The notes beneath the pieces are model-generated. The model was given only the letters and a program-made list of their open reading frames with translations. It did no database searches and had not been told where the DNA came from. This document shows, in pieces, positions 33,324 to 41,898 of a stretch of DNA of 64,000 bases; the first letter of the stretch is position 1, and each line of letters starts with the position of its first letter. Origin of the DNA: BAIKAL-G1 sp943369525 (GTDB taxonomy: Bacteria; Cyanobacteriota; Cyanobacteriia; PCC-6307; Cyanobiaceae); contig CALRNL020000006.1 of NCBI GenBank assembly GCA_943369525.1, positions 62,001 through 126,000 on the forward strand, written 5' to 3'. Position numbers and translations under genes: made by a program.

Positions 33324-34744
33324 GCTCCGTCACCTCCAACCCCAGCAACGCCCCCGCTGCCCAGCCAGCGGCCATCCCCAGCAGCCCCCTCCCCAGCAGC
33401 CCCGGCGGCAGCGCCCTCCCCGGGGCCAGCCTGGGGTCCCTCGGCGGCTCTTGGGCCCAGTCCGTCTTGCCCGGGGGCTGCCCCCTATGGGTGGTGAGGC
33501 GACCGGGCCCTGAGATTGTGTCGGCCAAGCTCTGGATCCGCGGCGGCAGCAGCTCGGACCCCAGCGGCCAGCGGGGCAGCCACCAGCTGCTGGCAGGCCT
33601 GCTCAGCCGCGGCTGCGGCGACCACAGCGGCGAGGCCCTGGCCGACCAGGTGGAAGGCCTGGGAGCTGGCCTGCGCTGCGAGGCCTCCGAAGACGGGCTG
33701 GTGATCAGCCTTAAATGCGCCGCGGCCGACGCCAACCAGCTGCTGCCCCTGCTGCTGACCCTGGTGCAGAAGCCCTGGCTGCTAGATGACCAGATCGATC
33801 TGGAGCGCCAGCTCAACCTGCAGGCCCTGCAGCGTCACCGCGAAGATCCCTTCCAGTTGGCCCATGACAGCCTGCGCCAGCAGCTCTATGGCGCCGGTCC
33901 CTACGGCCACGATCCCCTCGGCGTTGAGGCCGAGCTGGCGGCGATCGGCCGGGACGGCCTCAGCCACCAGGCCAGCCAACTGGGGCGGCAGGGGGCCGTG
34001 CTGGTGCTGGCTGGCCAGCCCCCCGCCAACCTGGAGGCGCTGCTCATTCGGGACAGTGGCCCCGGGGGCTGGCCCACCCAGGCCCCCCTGGCCAACCCCA
34101 CCTGGGCACCCCCCAGCCAGCCAGCCGATGGGGCCAACCGCCTGGCCTGCAAGGAAGAGGACACCGAACAGCTGGTGTTGATGCTCGGGGCCGCCACGGT
34201 GCCCCTGGGCCATCGCCAGGGCCTGGCCCTGCGGCTGCTGCACTGCCATCTGGGTGTCGGCATGTCGAGTCGCCTGTTTGTGACCATGCGCGAGGAGCAC
34301 GGCCTCGCCTACGACGTGGGCGTGCACCACCCGGCTCGCCTGGGGGCGGCTCCCTTTGTGTTCCATCTCTCCAGCTCGGCGGAGCGGGCCTTCGAGGCCA
34401 GCACCGAGCTGCTGAACGAATGGCAGCGGTTGCTGGAGCAGCCGCTCACGGCCGACGAGCTGGCCCTGGCCCGCGCCAAGTTCCGGGGCCAGGAAGCCAT
34501 GGGCCGCCAAACCGGCAGCCAGGTGGCCGATCGGCTTGCCCTGGTGCTCGGCCACGGCCTACCGGCCGATTTCACCGACCGCTGCCTGGGCGAACTCGAC
34601 CGCCTCGAGCCCGCCGATCTGCTGGCCGCCGCCCGGGAGCTGCTGGCCAGCCCCAGGCTCAGCCTGTGCGGCCCAGCCCAGGCCCTAGGCGCCGCTGAAA
34701 AGGCCTGGCGCCAGCACCCGCTCTCGACCTCCCCCCCGGCCTAG
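33320..34744 (+). CDS. M16-family peptidase-like partner lacking the zinc motif
   Basis: This 474-residue M16 homolog has HQLLA where the catalytic partner has HFLEH, so the zinc ligands are lost. The C-terminal half keeps MSSRLFVTMREEHGLAYDV, containing the Arg and Tyr that in M16 partners bind substrate. This pattern (one catalytic and one substrate-binding subunit) matches heterodimeric M16 proteases. The start ATG overlaps the stop of the upstream gene (ATGA), which favours stoichiometric production. The first ~45 residues are Pro/Ser-rich. Confidence 0.87.
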   Translation: MSSVTSNPSNAPAAQPAAIPSSPLPSSPGGSALPGASLGSLGGSWAQSVLPGGCPLWVVRRPGPEIVSAKLWIRGGSSSDPSGQRGSHQLLAGLLSRGCGDHSGEALADQVEGLGAGLRCEASEDGLVISLKCAAADANQLLPLLLTLVQKPWLLDDQIDLERQLNLQALQRHREDPFQLAHDSLRQQLYGAGPYGHDPLGVEAELAAIGRDGLSHQASQLGRQGAVLVLAGQPPANLEALLIRDSGPGGWPTQAPLANPTWAPPSQPADGANRLACKEEDTEQLVLMLGAATVPLGHRQGLALRLLHCHLGVGMSSRLFVTMREEHGLAYDVGVHHPARLGAAPFVFHLSSSAERAFEASTELLNEWQRLLEQPLTADELALARAKFRGQEAMGRQTGSQVADRLALVLGHGLPADFTDRCLGELDRLEPADLLAAARELLASPRLSLCGPAQALGAAEKAWRQHPLSTSPPA

Positions 34745-34779
34745 GCCCGCCGATTGGCCTGGGCCAGGCGACCAGCATG

Positions 34780-34801
34780 GGCCAACCCAATGGGGTGGGC
34801 C
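34780..34801. terminator. Possible bidirectional hairpin between M16 pair and sipA
   Basis: An inverted repeat with a 9-bp stem (one mismatch) and a 4-nt loop lies in the 139-bp convergent gap. It lacks T-tracts, so its role as a terminator is only inferred from position. Confidence 0.3.
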
Positions 34802-34883
34802 AAACCAGCGCCACCGGCCCGGGCACTGGCCTGAAAGGGGCAGCGGAGAGCTCCGTTGACATAGGGCGAAGCCAGGGGGGGCG

Positions 34884-35234
34884 TCAGCCGGCAGCCCCCT
34901 CACCTAGGGGCCGCAACAGGGCCCCATCGATCAGGAAGGTGCCTCGGCGGAAGCGCACGGCGACCGTGCCCAGGGGGCGCAAGGCCACGACCTCGCCCAG
35001 CTCGGCGAGATCGACCAGATCGGGGGGACGCAGCATCGGCATCGGATCGGCCGTTTTCAGGTAGCTGGGTCGTTGCAGGAGCTGCACTGCGCAGCCCGGC
35101 CTGAGCCCTGGGGGGGGACCCGGCTCAGGCCTGGATGGGGAGCCCAAGGCCGGTGGCGGGGAAGCCCCCTCCCCGATCGCCTGACCAGGCCCGGTCACTG
35201 CATCCGACTGGGGACTTGGCTCGGAACTTGGCAT
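34884..35234 (-). CDS. sipA: SipA-like protein (DUF3148), NblS-interacting regulator
   Basis: This 116-residue protein has a C-terminal ~70 residues containing YLKTADPMPMLRPPDLVDL and VAVRFRRGTFLI. They match the small SH3-like SipA/DUF3148 family. SipA binds the histidine kinase NblS (Hik33) and influences its signalling under high light and nutrient stress. The N-terminal ~45 residues are Pro/Gly/Ser-rich and absent from typical SipA, so the true start may be further in, although no clear ATG is available. It is divergent from bioY. Confidence 0.75.
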   Translation of the reverse strand: MPSSEPSPQSDAVTGPGQAIGEGASPPPALGSPSRPEPGPPPGLRPGCAVQLLQRPSYLKTADPMPMLRPPDLVDLAELGEVVALRPLGTVAVRFRRGTFLIDGALLRPLGEGAAG

Positions 35235-35294
35235 CGCCGCAACGTCTCAAGGGCCCTACTCTCCTGCAGGATGGGCCTGTGATTGGGTTCCCCC

Positions 35295-35867
35295 GTGCGC
35301 GCTCTTGCCAACTGGAGTGGGGCCATCGCCGGACTGCTCCTGATCGTGATCGGGGGCCTGATCCAGGCGGCCCTGGCGTTCCCCTCCCCCAACGGCCAGC
35401 CCTACGTCACCCTGCCGATCAGCCTGCAGGTGCCAGCCCTATTGCTTACCGCCCTGGTCTGCGGCCCCCGCTCGGCCATGCTGGCTGGGGTTGCTTACAT
35501 CAGCCTGGGTCTGTTCCAGTTGCCCGTCTTCCACGCCGGCGGCGGCATGGCCTATCTGATGGATCCTGGCTTTGGCTACGTGGCCGGCTTCCTGCCGGCG
35601 GCCTGGGTGACCGGTCGTTTGGCCCGCCAACAGGGCATGGACAACTGTGTCAGCCTGGCGGGAGCCGCCTGCATCGGGTTGGCCGTGCTCCAGGCCTGCG
35701 GCATGGCGAACCTCCTGCTCGGCGGCCTGGTGCAACGCTGGGGCGGTGGCTTGGCTGGTCTGTTGATCAGCTACAGCCTTGGTCCGATCGTGCCCCAACT
35801 CATGCTTTGCTGCGCGATTGCCGTCCTGGCCCTCCCCCTGCGGCGCCTGCTGCTGGTTGAATCCTGA
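35295..35867 (+). CDS. bioY: Biotin transporter BioY
   Basis: This integral membrane S-component of an ECF-type biotin uptake system has about 190 residues and six hydrophobic segments. It includes the family segments TLPISLQVPALLLTALVCG and GGGMAYLMDPGFGYVAGF. The start is GTG at 35295, and a TTG at 35283 adds four residues. No bioM or bioN is nearby, and BioY can work alone in many bacteria. The stop codon shares bases with the lspA start (TGATG at 35865-35869). Confidence 0.88.
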   Translation: MRALANWSGAIAGLLLIVIGGLIQAALAFPSPNGQPYVTLPISLQVPALLLTALVCGPRSAMLAGVAYISLGLFQLPVFHAGGGMAYLMDPGFGYVAGFLPAAWVTGRLARQQGMDNCVSLAGAACIGLAVLQACGMANLLLGGLVQRWGGGLAGLLISYSLGPIVPQLMLCCAIAVLALPLRRLLLVES

Positions 35868-36349
35868 TGGCATTGGCCAAGCGGGATTTGAGCCGCCAGG
35901 GCGCCTGGCTGGTTGCCCTCGGCGTGGTGGCCATCGACCAGCTCAGCAAGGCCTGGGCCCTCAGCCACCTCGGCGGAGCAGGCCAAGTTCCCTTTCTCCC
36001 CGGCCTGCTCAACCTGCAGCTGGTGTTCAACAGCGGCGCCGCCTTCAGCCTGCTAACCAACGCCACCTGGCTGCTGGCGGGGGTGAGCCTGCTGGTGACC
36101 TTGGCCCTGCTGGTGTGGATCCAGCTCAGCGCCCCCCTGCGCCCCTGGCAGTTGTTGGGGGCGGGGCTGCTGCTCGGGGGGGCCATCGGCAATGGCCTGG
36201 ATCGCTGGCGCCTGGGCACGGTTGTGGATTTTCTGGCCCTCGTGCCGATCCCCTTCCCGATCTTCAATGGGGCCGATGTGGCCATCAACCTGGCGGTGAT
36301 CTGCATCGCCCTCGACCTGCTGCGGCGCCATGGCCCTTCCAATCGTTGA
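35867..36349 (+). CDS. lspA: Lipoprotein signal peptidase (signal peptidase II)
   Basis: This 160-residue aspartyl membrane protease has four hydrophobic segments. The conserved motifs are VVAIDQLSKAW (first Asp region), FNSGAAFSL, GAIGNGLDRW with a catalytic Asp, and VDFLALV and FNGADVAIN with the second catalytic Asp. It cleaves signal peptides of diacylglyceryl-modified prolipoproteins such as the HtrA and ZnuA proteins in this window. It starts within the bioY stop and overlaps the FHA-PBP1 gene by 20 bp. Confidence 0.95.
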   Translation: MALAKRDLSRQGAWLVALGVVAIDQLSKAWALSHLGGAGQVPFLPGLLNLQLVFNSGAAFSLLTNATWLLAGVSLLVTLALLVWIQLSAPLRPWQLLGAGLLLGGAIGNGLDRWRLGTVVDFLALVPIPFPIFNGADVAINLAVICIALDLLRRHGPSNR

Positions 36350-38549
36350 ACGGCTGCGCCAGCGGCTCGCCGCGGCCAAGCCCCAGGGCCGCCCATGGCT
36401 GGAGCTGTTCATTCCAGGCCAGCCCAGCCAGCGCCTGCCCCTCTATGGCGGCACCTATCGCATCGGCCGCGACAGCCACCAGGAGATCTGCCTGGTCCAC
36501 CCGGCCGTCAGCAAGCACCACGCCCTGCTGGAGCAACGGGGAGGCCAGTGGCTGCTGCAGGACAGCGGTTCCACCAATGGCCTCTGGTGGCACGGCCGCA
36601 GGGTGCGGGAGCTGCTCCTGGCCGATGGCGATGTGGTCCGCTTCGGACCGAGCCAGGAACCGGGCTTGCCGGACCTGAGCTTCCATCGCCAACCGCCGCC
36701 CCGGCTCGGCCTGGTGGCCCGGGGGGTGAGCCTGGCCCTGGCGGCGATCGCCGCCGGTGGCCTAGGTCTGCTGGCCCTCTCGTTCGCCCAGGTGCCGTTG
36801 CGCAACCGGCTGGCCTCGGTGCGCGGTCCCCTCGCCCTCTACGACGGCGCCAACCGGCCCCTTAGTTCGGCCGAGTCGAGCCTGCACCACGAAAACCCGG
36901 GCCTGCGCGATTACCCAGCCGTGTTGATCGACGCCCTGCTGGCCAGCGAAGACAGCCGCTTCTGGTGGCACCCAGGCATCGATCCGATCGGCACGGGCCG
37001 GGCCCTGGTGGCCAACCTGGTGAGCGGCCGGGTGCTGGAGGGCGGCAGCACCCTCACCCAGCAGCTGGCCCGCAGCCTCTACCCCGAAACCGTGGGCCAG
37101 GGCCAGACCCTGGAGCGCAAGTGGCGGGAGTTGCTCGTGGCGATGCAATTGGAGCAGCGCTTCAGCAAGCGTGACCTGCTGCTCACCTACCTCAACAGGG
37201 TGTATCTGGGGGTGGGTTGGGGATTCGAGGATGCCTCGCGGCTGTATTTCAACAAGCCCGCCGCCCGACTTGACCTCGGGGAAGCGGCCCTATTGGTGGG
37301 TTTGCTGCCCTCCCCCAACGGCCGCGATCCCTGCAGCAACCCCCAGGCGGCCCTGGAGGCCCGCAATGGCGTGCTCAGGAAGATGGTCGATGGCGGCCAT
37401 TTGGGCTCGGAGCAGGCCCACCGGGCCAGCCGCCGGCCGATCATCCTGGCTGGCCTGGCCTGCCATGGGAGTGGCAACAGTGGCCGCCGGCCGGCCCCCT
37501 ATTACACCGACCAAGTGCGGCTTGACCTGGGCTCCCTGCTGGGCGATTCCGTGGCGGCCGAGGGCAACTTCCTGGTGGAAACCCACCTCGATCCGCTCCT
37601 GCAGCAGGTGGTGGAACGGCGCCTAGGCCAGCTCCTGGCCGGCACCAGGCCGGCCGTCAGCGAGGGGGCCGTGGTGGTGCTGGACAGCCGCAACGGCGGC
37701 ATTTTGGCCGTGGCGGGCGGGCGGGACTACCGCCAGAGCCAGTTCAACCGGGCGACCATGGCCCTGCGCCAACCGGGCAGCACCTTCAAACTCTTCACCT
37801 ATTTGGCCGCCCTCGAGCGGGGGCTGGGACCCAACGACGGGATCAGCTGTGCGCCCCTCGATTGGGGCGGCCAGACCTTCAGCAGCACCTGCGGCGGCAG
37901 CCTCAGCCTCACCAGCGCCTTCGCCTCCAGCACCAACACGGCCGCCCTGCGGCTAGCCCGGCGGGTCGGCCTGGACCAGGTGGCCCAGAAGGCCCGCGAA
38001 CTCGGCATCAGCACCCCCCTGGAACCGGTGCCGGGGCTAGCCCTAGGCCAGAGCGAGGTGCGGCTGGTGGAGCTCACCGCCGCCTATGCGGCCGTGGCGA
38101 ACGACGGCATCTGGCATGCCCCCACCACGATCCGCCAGCTCACCGACGCCGAAACCTGTGGCGGCCTGGAAAGCCAACGCTGCCGCAGCCTCAAGGGCAA
38201 GGGGGATCGGCCGATCAACCCTGGCCGCCGCGTCATCAGCGCGGCCACGGCCCGGCAAATGCAGGGGCTACTGCGGGCCGTGGTGCGGCAGGGCACCGGC
38301 GGGGCCGCCTCGCTCGGCGGCATGGAGGGGGGCAAGACCGGCACCACCAACAACGGTCGCGACCTGCTGTTCATTGGCTACGAACCGGGGCGCCATTGGG
38401 TGATGGGCATCTGGCTTGGCAATGACGACAACCGCCCCACCGGCAGCAGCAGCGCCCTGGCGGCTGGCCTATGGAGTGACATCATCCGCGCCGCCGGCAA
38501 CGGCAGCCTGGGGGCCGGCACCAAAACCGCGGCCCAGCCCCGGCCGTGA
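36330..38549 (+). CDS. Class A penicillin-binding protein with N-terminal FHA domain
   Basis: This 739-residue bifunctional peptidoglycan synthase has a cytoplasmic FHA domain (YRIGRD at ~43-48, SKHH at 61-64, DSGSTNG at 78-84). One membrane segment (~126-153) follows. The GT51 glycosyltransferase has Glu in LLASEDSRFWWHPGID (~207) and GGSTLTQQLARS. The transpeptidase has STFK (~484-487), STN (~534-536) and KTG (669-671). The FHA phosphothreonine pocket residues (Arg, Ser, His, Asn) are intact, so regulation by Ser/Thr phosphorylation is plausible but unproven. It overlaps lspA by 20 bp and the next GTPase gene by 4 bp. Confidence 0.92.
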   Translation: MALPIVERLRQRLAAAKPQGRPWLELFIPGQPSQRLPLYGGTYRIGRDSHQEICLVHPAVSKHHALLEQRGGQWLLQDSGSTNGLWWHGRRVRELLLADGDVVRFGPSQEPGLPDLSFHRQPPPRLGLVARGVSLALAAIAAGGLGLLALSFAQVPLRNRLASVRGPLALYDGANRPLSSAESSLHHENPGLRDYPAVLIDALLASEDSRFWWHPGIDPIGTGRALVANLVSGRVLEGGSTLTQQLARSLYPETVGQGQTLERKWRELLVAMQLEQRFSKRDLLLTYLNRVYLGVGWGFEDASRLYFNKPAARLDLGEAALLVGLLPSPNGRDPCSNPQAALEARNGVLRKMVDGGHLGSEQAHRASRRPIILAGLACHGSGNSGRRPAPYYTDQVRLDLGSLLGDSVAAEGNFLVETHLDPLLQQVVERRLGQLLAGTRPAVSEGAVVVLDSRNGGILAVAGGRDYRQSQFNRATMALRQPGSTFKLFTYLAALERGLGPNDGISCAPLDWGGQTFSSTCGGSLSLTSAFASSTNTAALRLARRVGLDQVAQKARELGISTPLEPVPGLALGQSEVRLVELTAAYAAVANDGIWHAPTTIRQLTDAETCGGLESQRCRSLKGKGDRPINPGRRVISAATARQMQGLLRAVVRQGTGGAASLGGMEGGKTGTTNNGRDLLFIGYEPGRHWVMGIWLGNDDNRPTGSSSALAAGLWSDIIRAAGNGSLGAGTKTAAQPRP

Positions 38550-40171
38550 CAACCCCGCCGCGCCTATGGCTCATCGCCGGCATCGCCCTCGCTGCCCTGG
38601 TGGCGATCGGGGCCGTGCTCAACGCGATCAGCCGGCTGATCTGGGATCTGCAAACCGTGCTGCCCTACTGGCTGGTGGGGCCCGTGGCCCTGCTGCTGTT
38701 TGGCGGCGGCGCCCTGGTGATTGGCCGGCTGGCCTGGCCGTGGATTCGGGAGCTGGGCCGCAAACCAACCAGCCCGGCCGGCGCCAAACCGGCGATCGAA
38801 CCGCCTGGCAACCGCCAGGAGGCGGCCCAGCAAAACCTGGCGGCGATCGACCAGCTGCTGGAGCGCATCCGCGATGACGTGCAGCGCCAGGCCCTCCAGC
38901 AGGAACGGCTGCGGGTGGAAGCCCAGTTACAGCGCGGCGACCTGGTGCTCGTGGTGTTCGGCAGCGGCTCAGTCGGCAAAACCTCCCTGATCCGGGCCCT
39001 GCTGCGCCAGGTGGTGGGCGATGTGGGCGCCGCCATGGGCTCGACCCGGGCCAGCAGCAGCTATCGGCTGCGGCTGCGCGGCCTCAGCCGCGGCCTGGTG
39101 CTGGTGGACACCCCAGGCATCCTGGAGGCCGGGGCCGCCGGCCAGCAGCGCGAACAACTGGCCCGCCAGCAGGCAGCCTCGGCCGACCTGCTGTTGCTGG
39201 TGGTCGATGGCGACCTACGCGCCGCCGAGATGGAGGTGTTCTCGGCCCTGGCCAGCCTGGGCAAGCGGCTGCTGCTGGTGCTCAACAAATGCGACCTGCG
39301 CGGCGAAGCCGAGGAAAGCCAGCTGCTCGATCTGCTGCGCAGCCGCGGCGCCGGGCGCATCGGCCCGGAGGATGTGGTGCCCGCCAGTGCCTCGCCCCAG
39401 TCGGTGCCGATGCCAGGGGGCAAGCCCCTGCAGGTGGAGCCGGAGGTGGAGCCCCTCCTGCGCCGGATCGCCAGCGTGCTGCACCGCGATGGCGAAGACC
39501 TCATCGCCGACAACATCCTGTTGCAGAGCCGCCGCCTCAGCGACACCGGCCGGCGCCTGCTGGGCGAGCAACGCCGCCGCGACGCCGAGCGCATCATCGA
39601 TCGCTACATGTGGATCAGCGCCGGGGTGCTGGTGGTCACGCCCCTGCCGGTGGTTGACCTGCTTGGCACGGCGGCCGTGAACGCCCAGATGGTGATCGAG
39701 ATCGGCCGCATCTACGGGGTGAGCCTGTCGAAAGCCTCCGCCCAGGAGCTGGCCCTCTCAGTGGGACGCACCCTGGCCAGCCTGGGGGTGATCCAGGGGG
39801 GACTTGGGCTGATCGGCACGGCCCTCAGCCTGAATCTGCCGGCCCTACTGCTGGGCAAGGCGGTGCAGGCGGTGGGGGCGGCCTGGCTGACCCGGATTGG
39901 GGGCCGCAGTTTCACCACCTACTTCCAGCAGGACCAGGACTGGGGCGATGGCGGCCTACAGGAGGTGGTGCAACGCCAATACGACCTCAACCGCCGCGAT
40001 TCGGCCCTGCGCCAATTCCTCGATCTTGCGATCCGGCGCGTGGTCGAACCGCTGCAGCGGGCCAAGGATCCCCAGTTGCCGCCCCGGCCAGGACCTAGGT
40101 CTGGGCCTGGGTCCTGGCCGGGGTCTGGGTCCTGGCCGGGGTCTGGGTCTGGGCCCCCGCCGGGGGCGTAG
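38546..40171 (+). CDS. Era-like membrane GTPase with DUF697 domain
   Basis: This 541-residue protein has two N-terminal membrane segments (about residues 8-30 and 43-66) and a linker helix. The GTPase has P-loop GSGSVGKTS (~139-147), switch-II DTPG (~188-191) and NKCD. A C-terminal DUF697-like hydrophobic region (DRYMWISAGVLVVTPLPVVDLL onward) follows. The family is conserved in cyanobacteria and of unknown role. The ATG overlaps the FHA-PBP1 stop (38546-38549), suggesting a joint function at the envelope. The C-terminal tail carries GSWPGS repeats and is antisense to the end of the next gene (77-bp overlap). Confidence 0.85.
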   Translation: MTTPPRLWLIAGIALAALVAIGAVLNAISRLIWDLQTVLPYWLVGPVALLLFGGGALVIGRLAWPWIRELGRKPTSPAGAKPAIEPPGNRQEAAQQNLAAIDQLLERIRDDVQRQALQQERLRVEAQLQRGDLVLVVFGSGSVGKTSLIRALLRQVVGDVGAAMGSTRASSSYRLRLRGLSRGLVLVDTPGILEAGAAGQQREQLARQQAASADLLLLVVDGDLRAAEMEVFSALASLGKRLLLVLNKCDLRGEAEESQLLDLLRSRGAGRIGPEDVVPASASPQSVPMPGGKPLQVEPEVEPLLRRIASVLHRDGEDLIADNILLQSRRLSDTGRRLLGEQRRRDAERIIDRYMWISAGVLVVTPLPVVDLLGTAAVNAQMVIEIGRIYGVSLSKASAQELALSVGRTLASLGVIQGGLGLIGTALSLNLPALLLGKAVQAVGAAWLTRIGGRSFTTYFQQDQDWGDGGLQEVVQRQYDLNRRDSALRQFLDLAIRRVVEPLQRAKDPQLPPRPGPRSGPGSWPGSGSWPGSGSGPPPGA

Positions 40172-40427
40172 GGGCTGCCGTCAGGCCCAGGGCCTCGGGA
40201 GGCGGCGGCTGCATCGGTCCGCGGGCATCCAGCACGGTGATCAGCACCAGATACACCAGCCCGATCAAGATGGACAGGGCGCCCGTCAAGATCGCCACCC
40301 AGCGCCCCCTGCGATCGCCAGGTTTGGCAGGGCCCCCGCTGGGATTGGCAAGGTTGGAAGGGGCCGGGCTGGGATTAGGCGGGTTGGAATTGGCCGGGTT
40401 GGGATTGGCCGGATTCGGTGCGGTCAT
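40095..40427 (-). CDS. Small single-pass membrane protein with repeat-rich termini
   Basis: This 110-residue protein has an N-terminal ~30 residues that are an Asn/Pro/Ala repeat (PNPANPNPANSNPPNP). A basic RRGRW leads into one membrane segment VAILTGALSILIGLVYLVLI. The sequence LDARGPMQPPPPEALG follows, then a Thr/Gln/Pro/Ala/Arg repeat tail (TQTPAR). The central 45 residues look conserved among picocyanobacteria, and the ends do not. The ATG overlaps the stop of the decarboxylase gene (ATGA at 40424-40427), so it is coupled to it. The function is unknown. Confidence 0.65.
   Translation of the reverse strand: MTAPNPANPNPANSNPPNPSPAPSNLANPSGGPAKPGDRRGRWVAILTGALSILIGLVYLVLITVLDARGPMQPPPPEALGLTAAPTPPAGAQTQTPARTQTPARTQAQT
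40109..40144. repeat. Two exact 18-bp tandem repeats shared by two overlapping genes
   Basis: Units 40109-40126 and 40127-40144 are identical, with partial units on both sides. The rightward GTPase reads them as GSWPGS and the leftward small membrane protein reads them as TQTPAR. Each unit is a multiple of three, so expansion keeps both frames. Confidence 0.9.
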
Positions 40428-41863
40428 GGCTGCTGGTCGCGCAGGGATTGGGCCACCACCTCGGCTAACTGGTCGAGGTGGGTGGTGGTGGTATGGGGAT
40501 TGCCCAGCACCGCCTTGAGGTGAAAGCGGCCGCCATAAAGGGGGCGCGACAGCATCAGCTGGCCTTCGAGCAGCCGTTGGCGCGTGCGGACCGACCAGGT
40601 TTCCGCCTGGCTAGGGGAAGCTCCGGCCGGAGCAAAAGCAAGCAGATGCAACGGTCCGCCGCAGAGGTCGAGGCCCAGGGGCTCCAGCTGCCGTTGCAGG
40701 TGGCGGCGCCGGCCGATGGCGCCATCGACCACGGCCTCGATGCCGGAGAGGCCCAGCTGGCGCAGGCCCAGCCAGAGCTTGAGCACCTCGGCTGCCCGGC
40801 TGCCCTGCAGGCCCCATTCGCCGCCGTGGCCGCCGCCCCAGCTGGCCTCCATGTAGGGCAAGCCGGTCCCGAAACAGGCGGCCAGCCGCCCGGGCTGCGC
40901 CAGCAGCAACAACGAGGAGGTCTTGGTGATCCCCAGCAGCTTCTGGGGATTGACCGTGATCGAATCGGCCAGCTCCAGGCCCGCCACCCGCTGGCGATGG
41001 CCCTGGGTGAGGCCGCAGACCGCACCGATCGCCCCATCGATATGGAGCCAGATGCCCTGGGCATGGCAGAGGGCGGCGATCGCCGCCAGCGGGTCCACCG
41101 CCCCCCGCACGGTGGTGCCCGCCGTGGCTACCACCGCCAGCACGGGCTGGCCTGCCCGGCGGGCATCCTCCAGGGCGTCTGCCAGGGCCTCCGGCCGCAG
41201 GCGCCCGTTGCCATCCACCGGCACCGACCGCAGGGCCGCCGGCGGCAGGCCCATCACCGCCAGGGCCTTGCCCAGGGAGACATGGGCGTCAACGCTGCAA
41301 AACACCAGGGCCCCCTGGTGCCCGGCCAAACCGGCCCGCTGGCGGGCCACCACCAGGGCCATCAAATTGCTGAGGCTGCCGCCGCTGGCCAGCACCCCGC
41401 CCGCCCCGGTGGCCAGGCCCAGGGCCGCCGCCATCCAGCCGGTGAGCTGGCGCTCAAGGCGCGACAGGCTCGGGGCCAGTTCCTCGGCCAACAGGTTGTT
41501 GTTCAGGCCGGCACAGACCAGCTCGGCCACCACCGAGGCGGTGAGGGGCGGCGGATCGAGGTGGGCCAGGGCGCCGGGATGGCAGGGGTTGTAGGCCCCC
41601 TCCATGACCTGCTGCAGCTCCGCCAACAACTGGGCCGGCGCCACCCCCTGGGGGCCAGGGGCCACCTCCGGCAACACGCTCAGGGGGGGTAGGGGTGAGC
41701 GCTGGGACGCCGTCGCCCACCACTGGCAAAGCTGGTCGCTGGCCTGGTGCAGAAAGGCACCCAGGGCGGGATCCAGGCTGGCCGGATCCGGGAAGGCCGG
41801 CACGGGCAGCAGGGAGGCGATCTGGGGGGCAGGGGCCAAGCTGTTCCGGTGGCGTGGCCCCAT
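40424..41863 (-). CDS. PLP-dependent group II amino-acid decarboxylase
   Basis: This enzyme of about 479 residues has the Pyridoxal_deC fold. Landmarks are YNPCHPGALAHLDPPP (N-terminal substrate region), GGVLASGGSLSNLMAL, VVATAGTTVRGAVDPL, WLHIDGAIGA and the PLP lysine in ADSITVNPQKLLGITKTSSL. Related cyanobacterial proteins are annotated as glutamate, aspartate or diaminobutyrate decarboxylases, and sequence alone does not fix the substrate. I chose ATG at 41861-41863. A longer frame from 41920 would overlap tadA. The 3' end overlaps the small membrane protein gene by 4 bases. Confidence 0.82.
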   Translation of the reverse strand: MGPRHRNSLAPAPQIASLLPVPAFPDPASLDPALGAFLHQASDQLCQWWATASQRSPLPPLSVLPEVAPGPQGVAPAQLLAELQQVMEGAYNPCHPGALAHLDPPPLTASVVAELVCAGLNNNLLAEELAPSLSRLERQLTGWMAAALGLATGAGGVLASGGSLSNLMALVVARQRAGLAGHQGALVFCSVDAHVSLGKALAVMGLPPAALRSVPVDGNGRLRPEALADALEDARRAGQPVLAVVATAGTTVRGAVDPLAAIAALCHAQGIWLHIDGAIGAVCGLTQGHRQRVAGLELADSITVNPQKLLGITKTSSLLLLAQPGRLAACFGTGLPYMEASWGGGHGGEWGLQGSRAAEVLKLWLGLRQLGLSGIEAVVDGAIGRRRHLQRQLEPLGLDLCGGPLHLLAFAPAGASPSQAETWSVRTRQRLLEGQLMLSRPLYGGRFHLKAVLGNPHTTTTHLDQLAEVVAQSLRDQQP

Positions 41864-41898
41864 CCTCCCGTGCGACCGGTGCCCGCCGGGGCGGAAGA

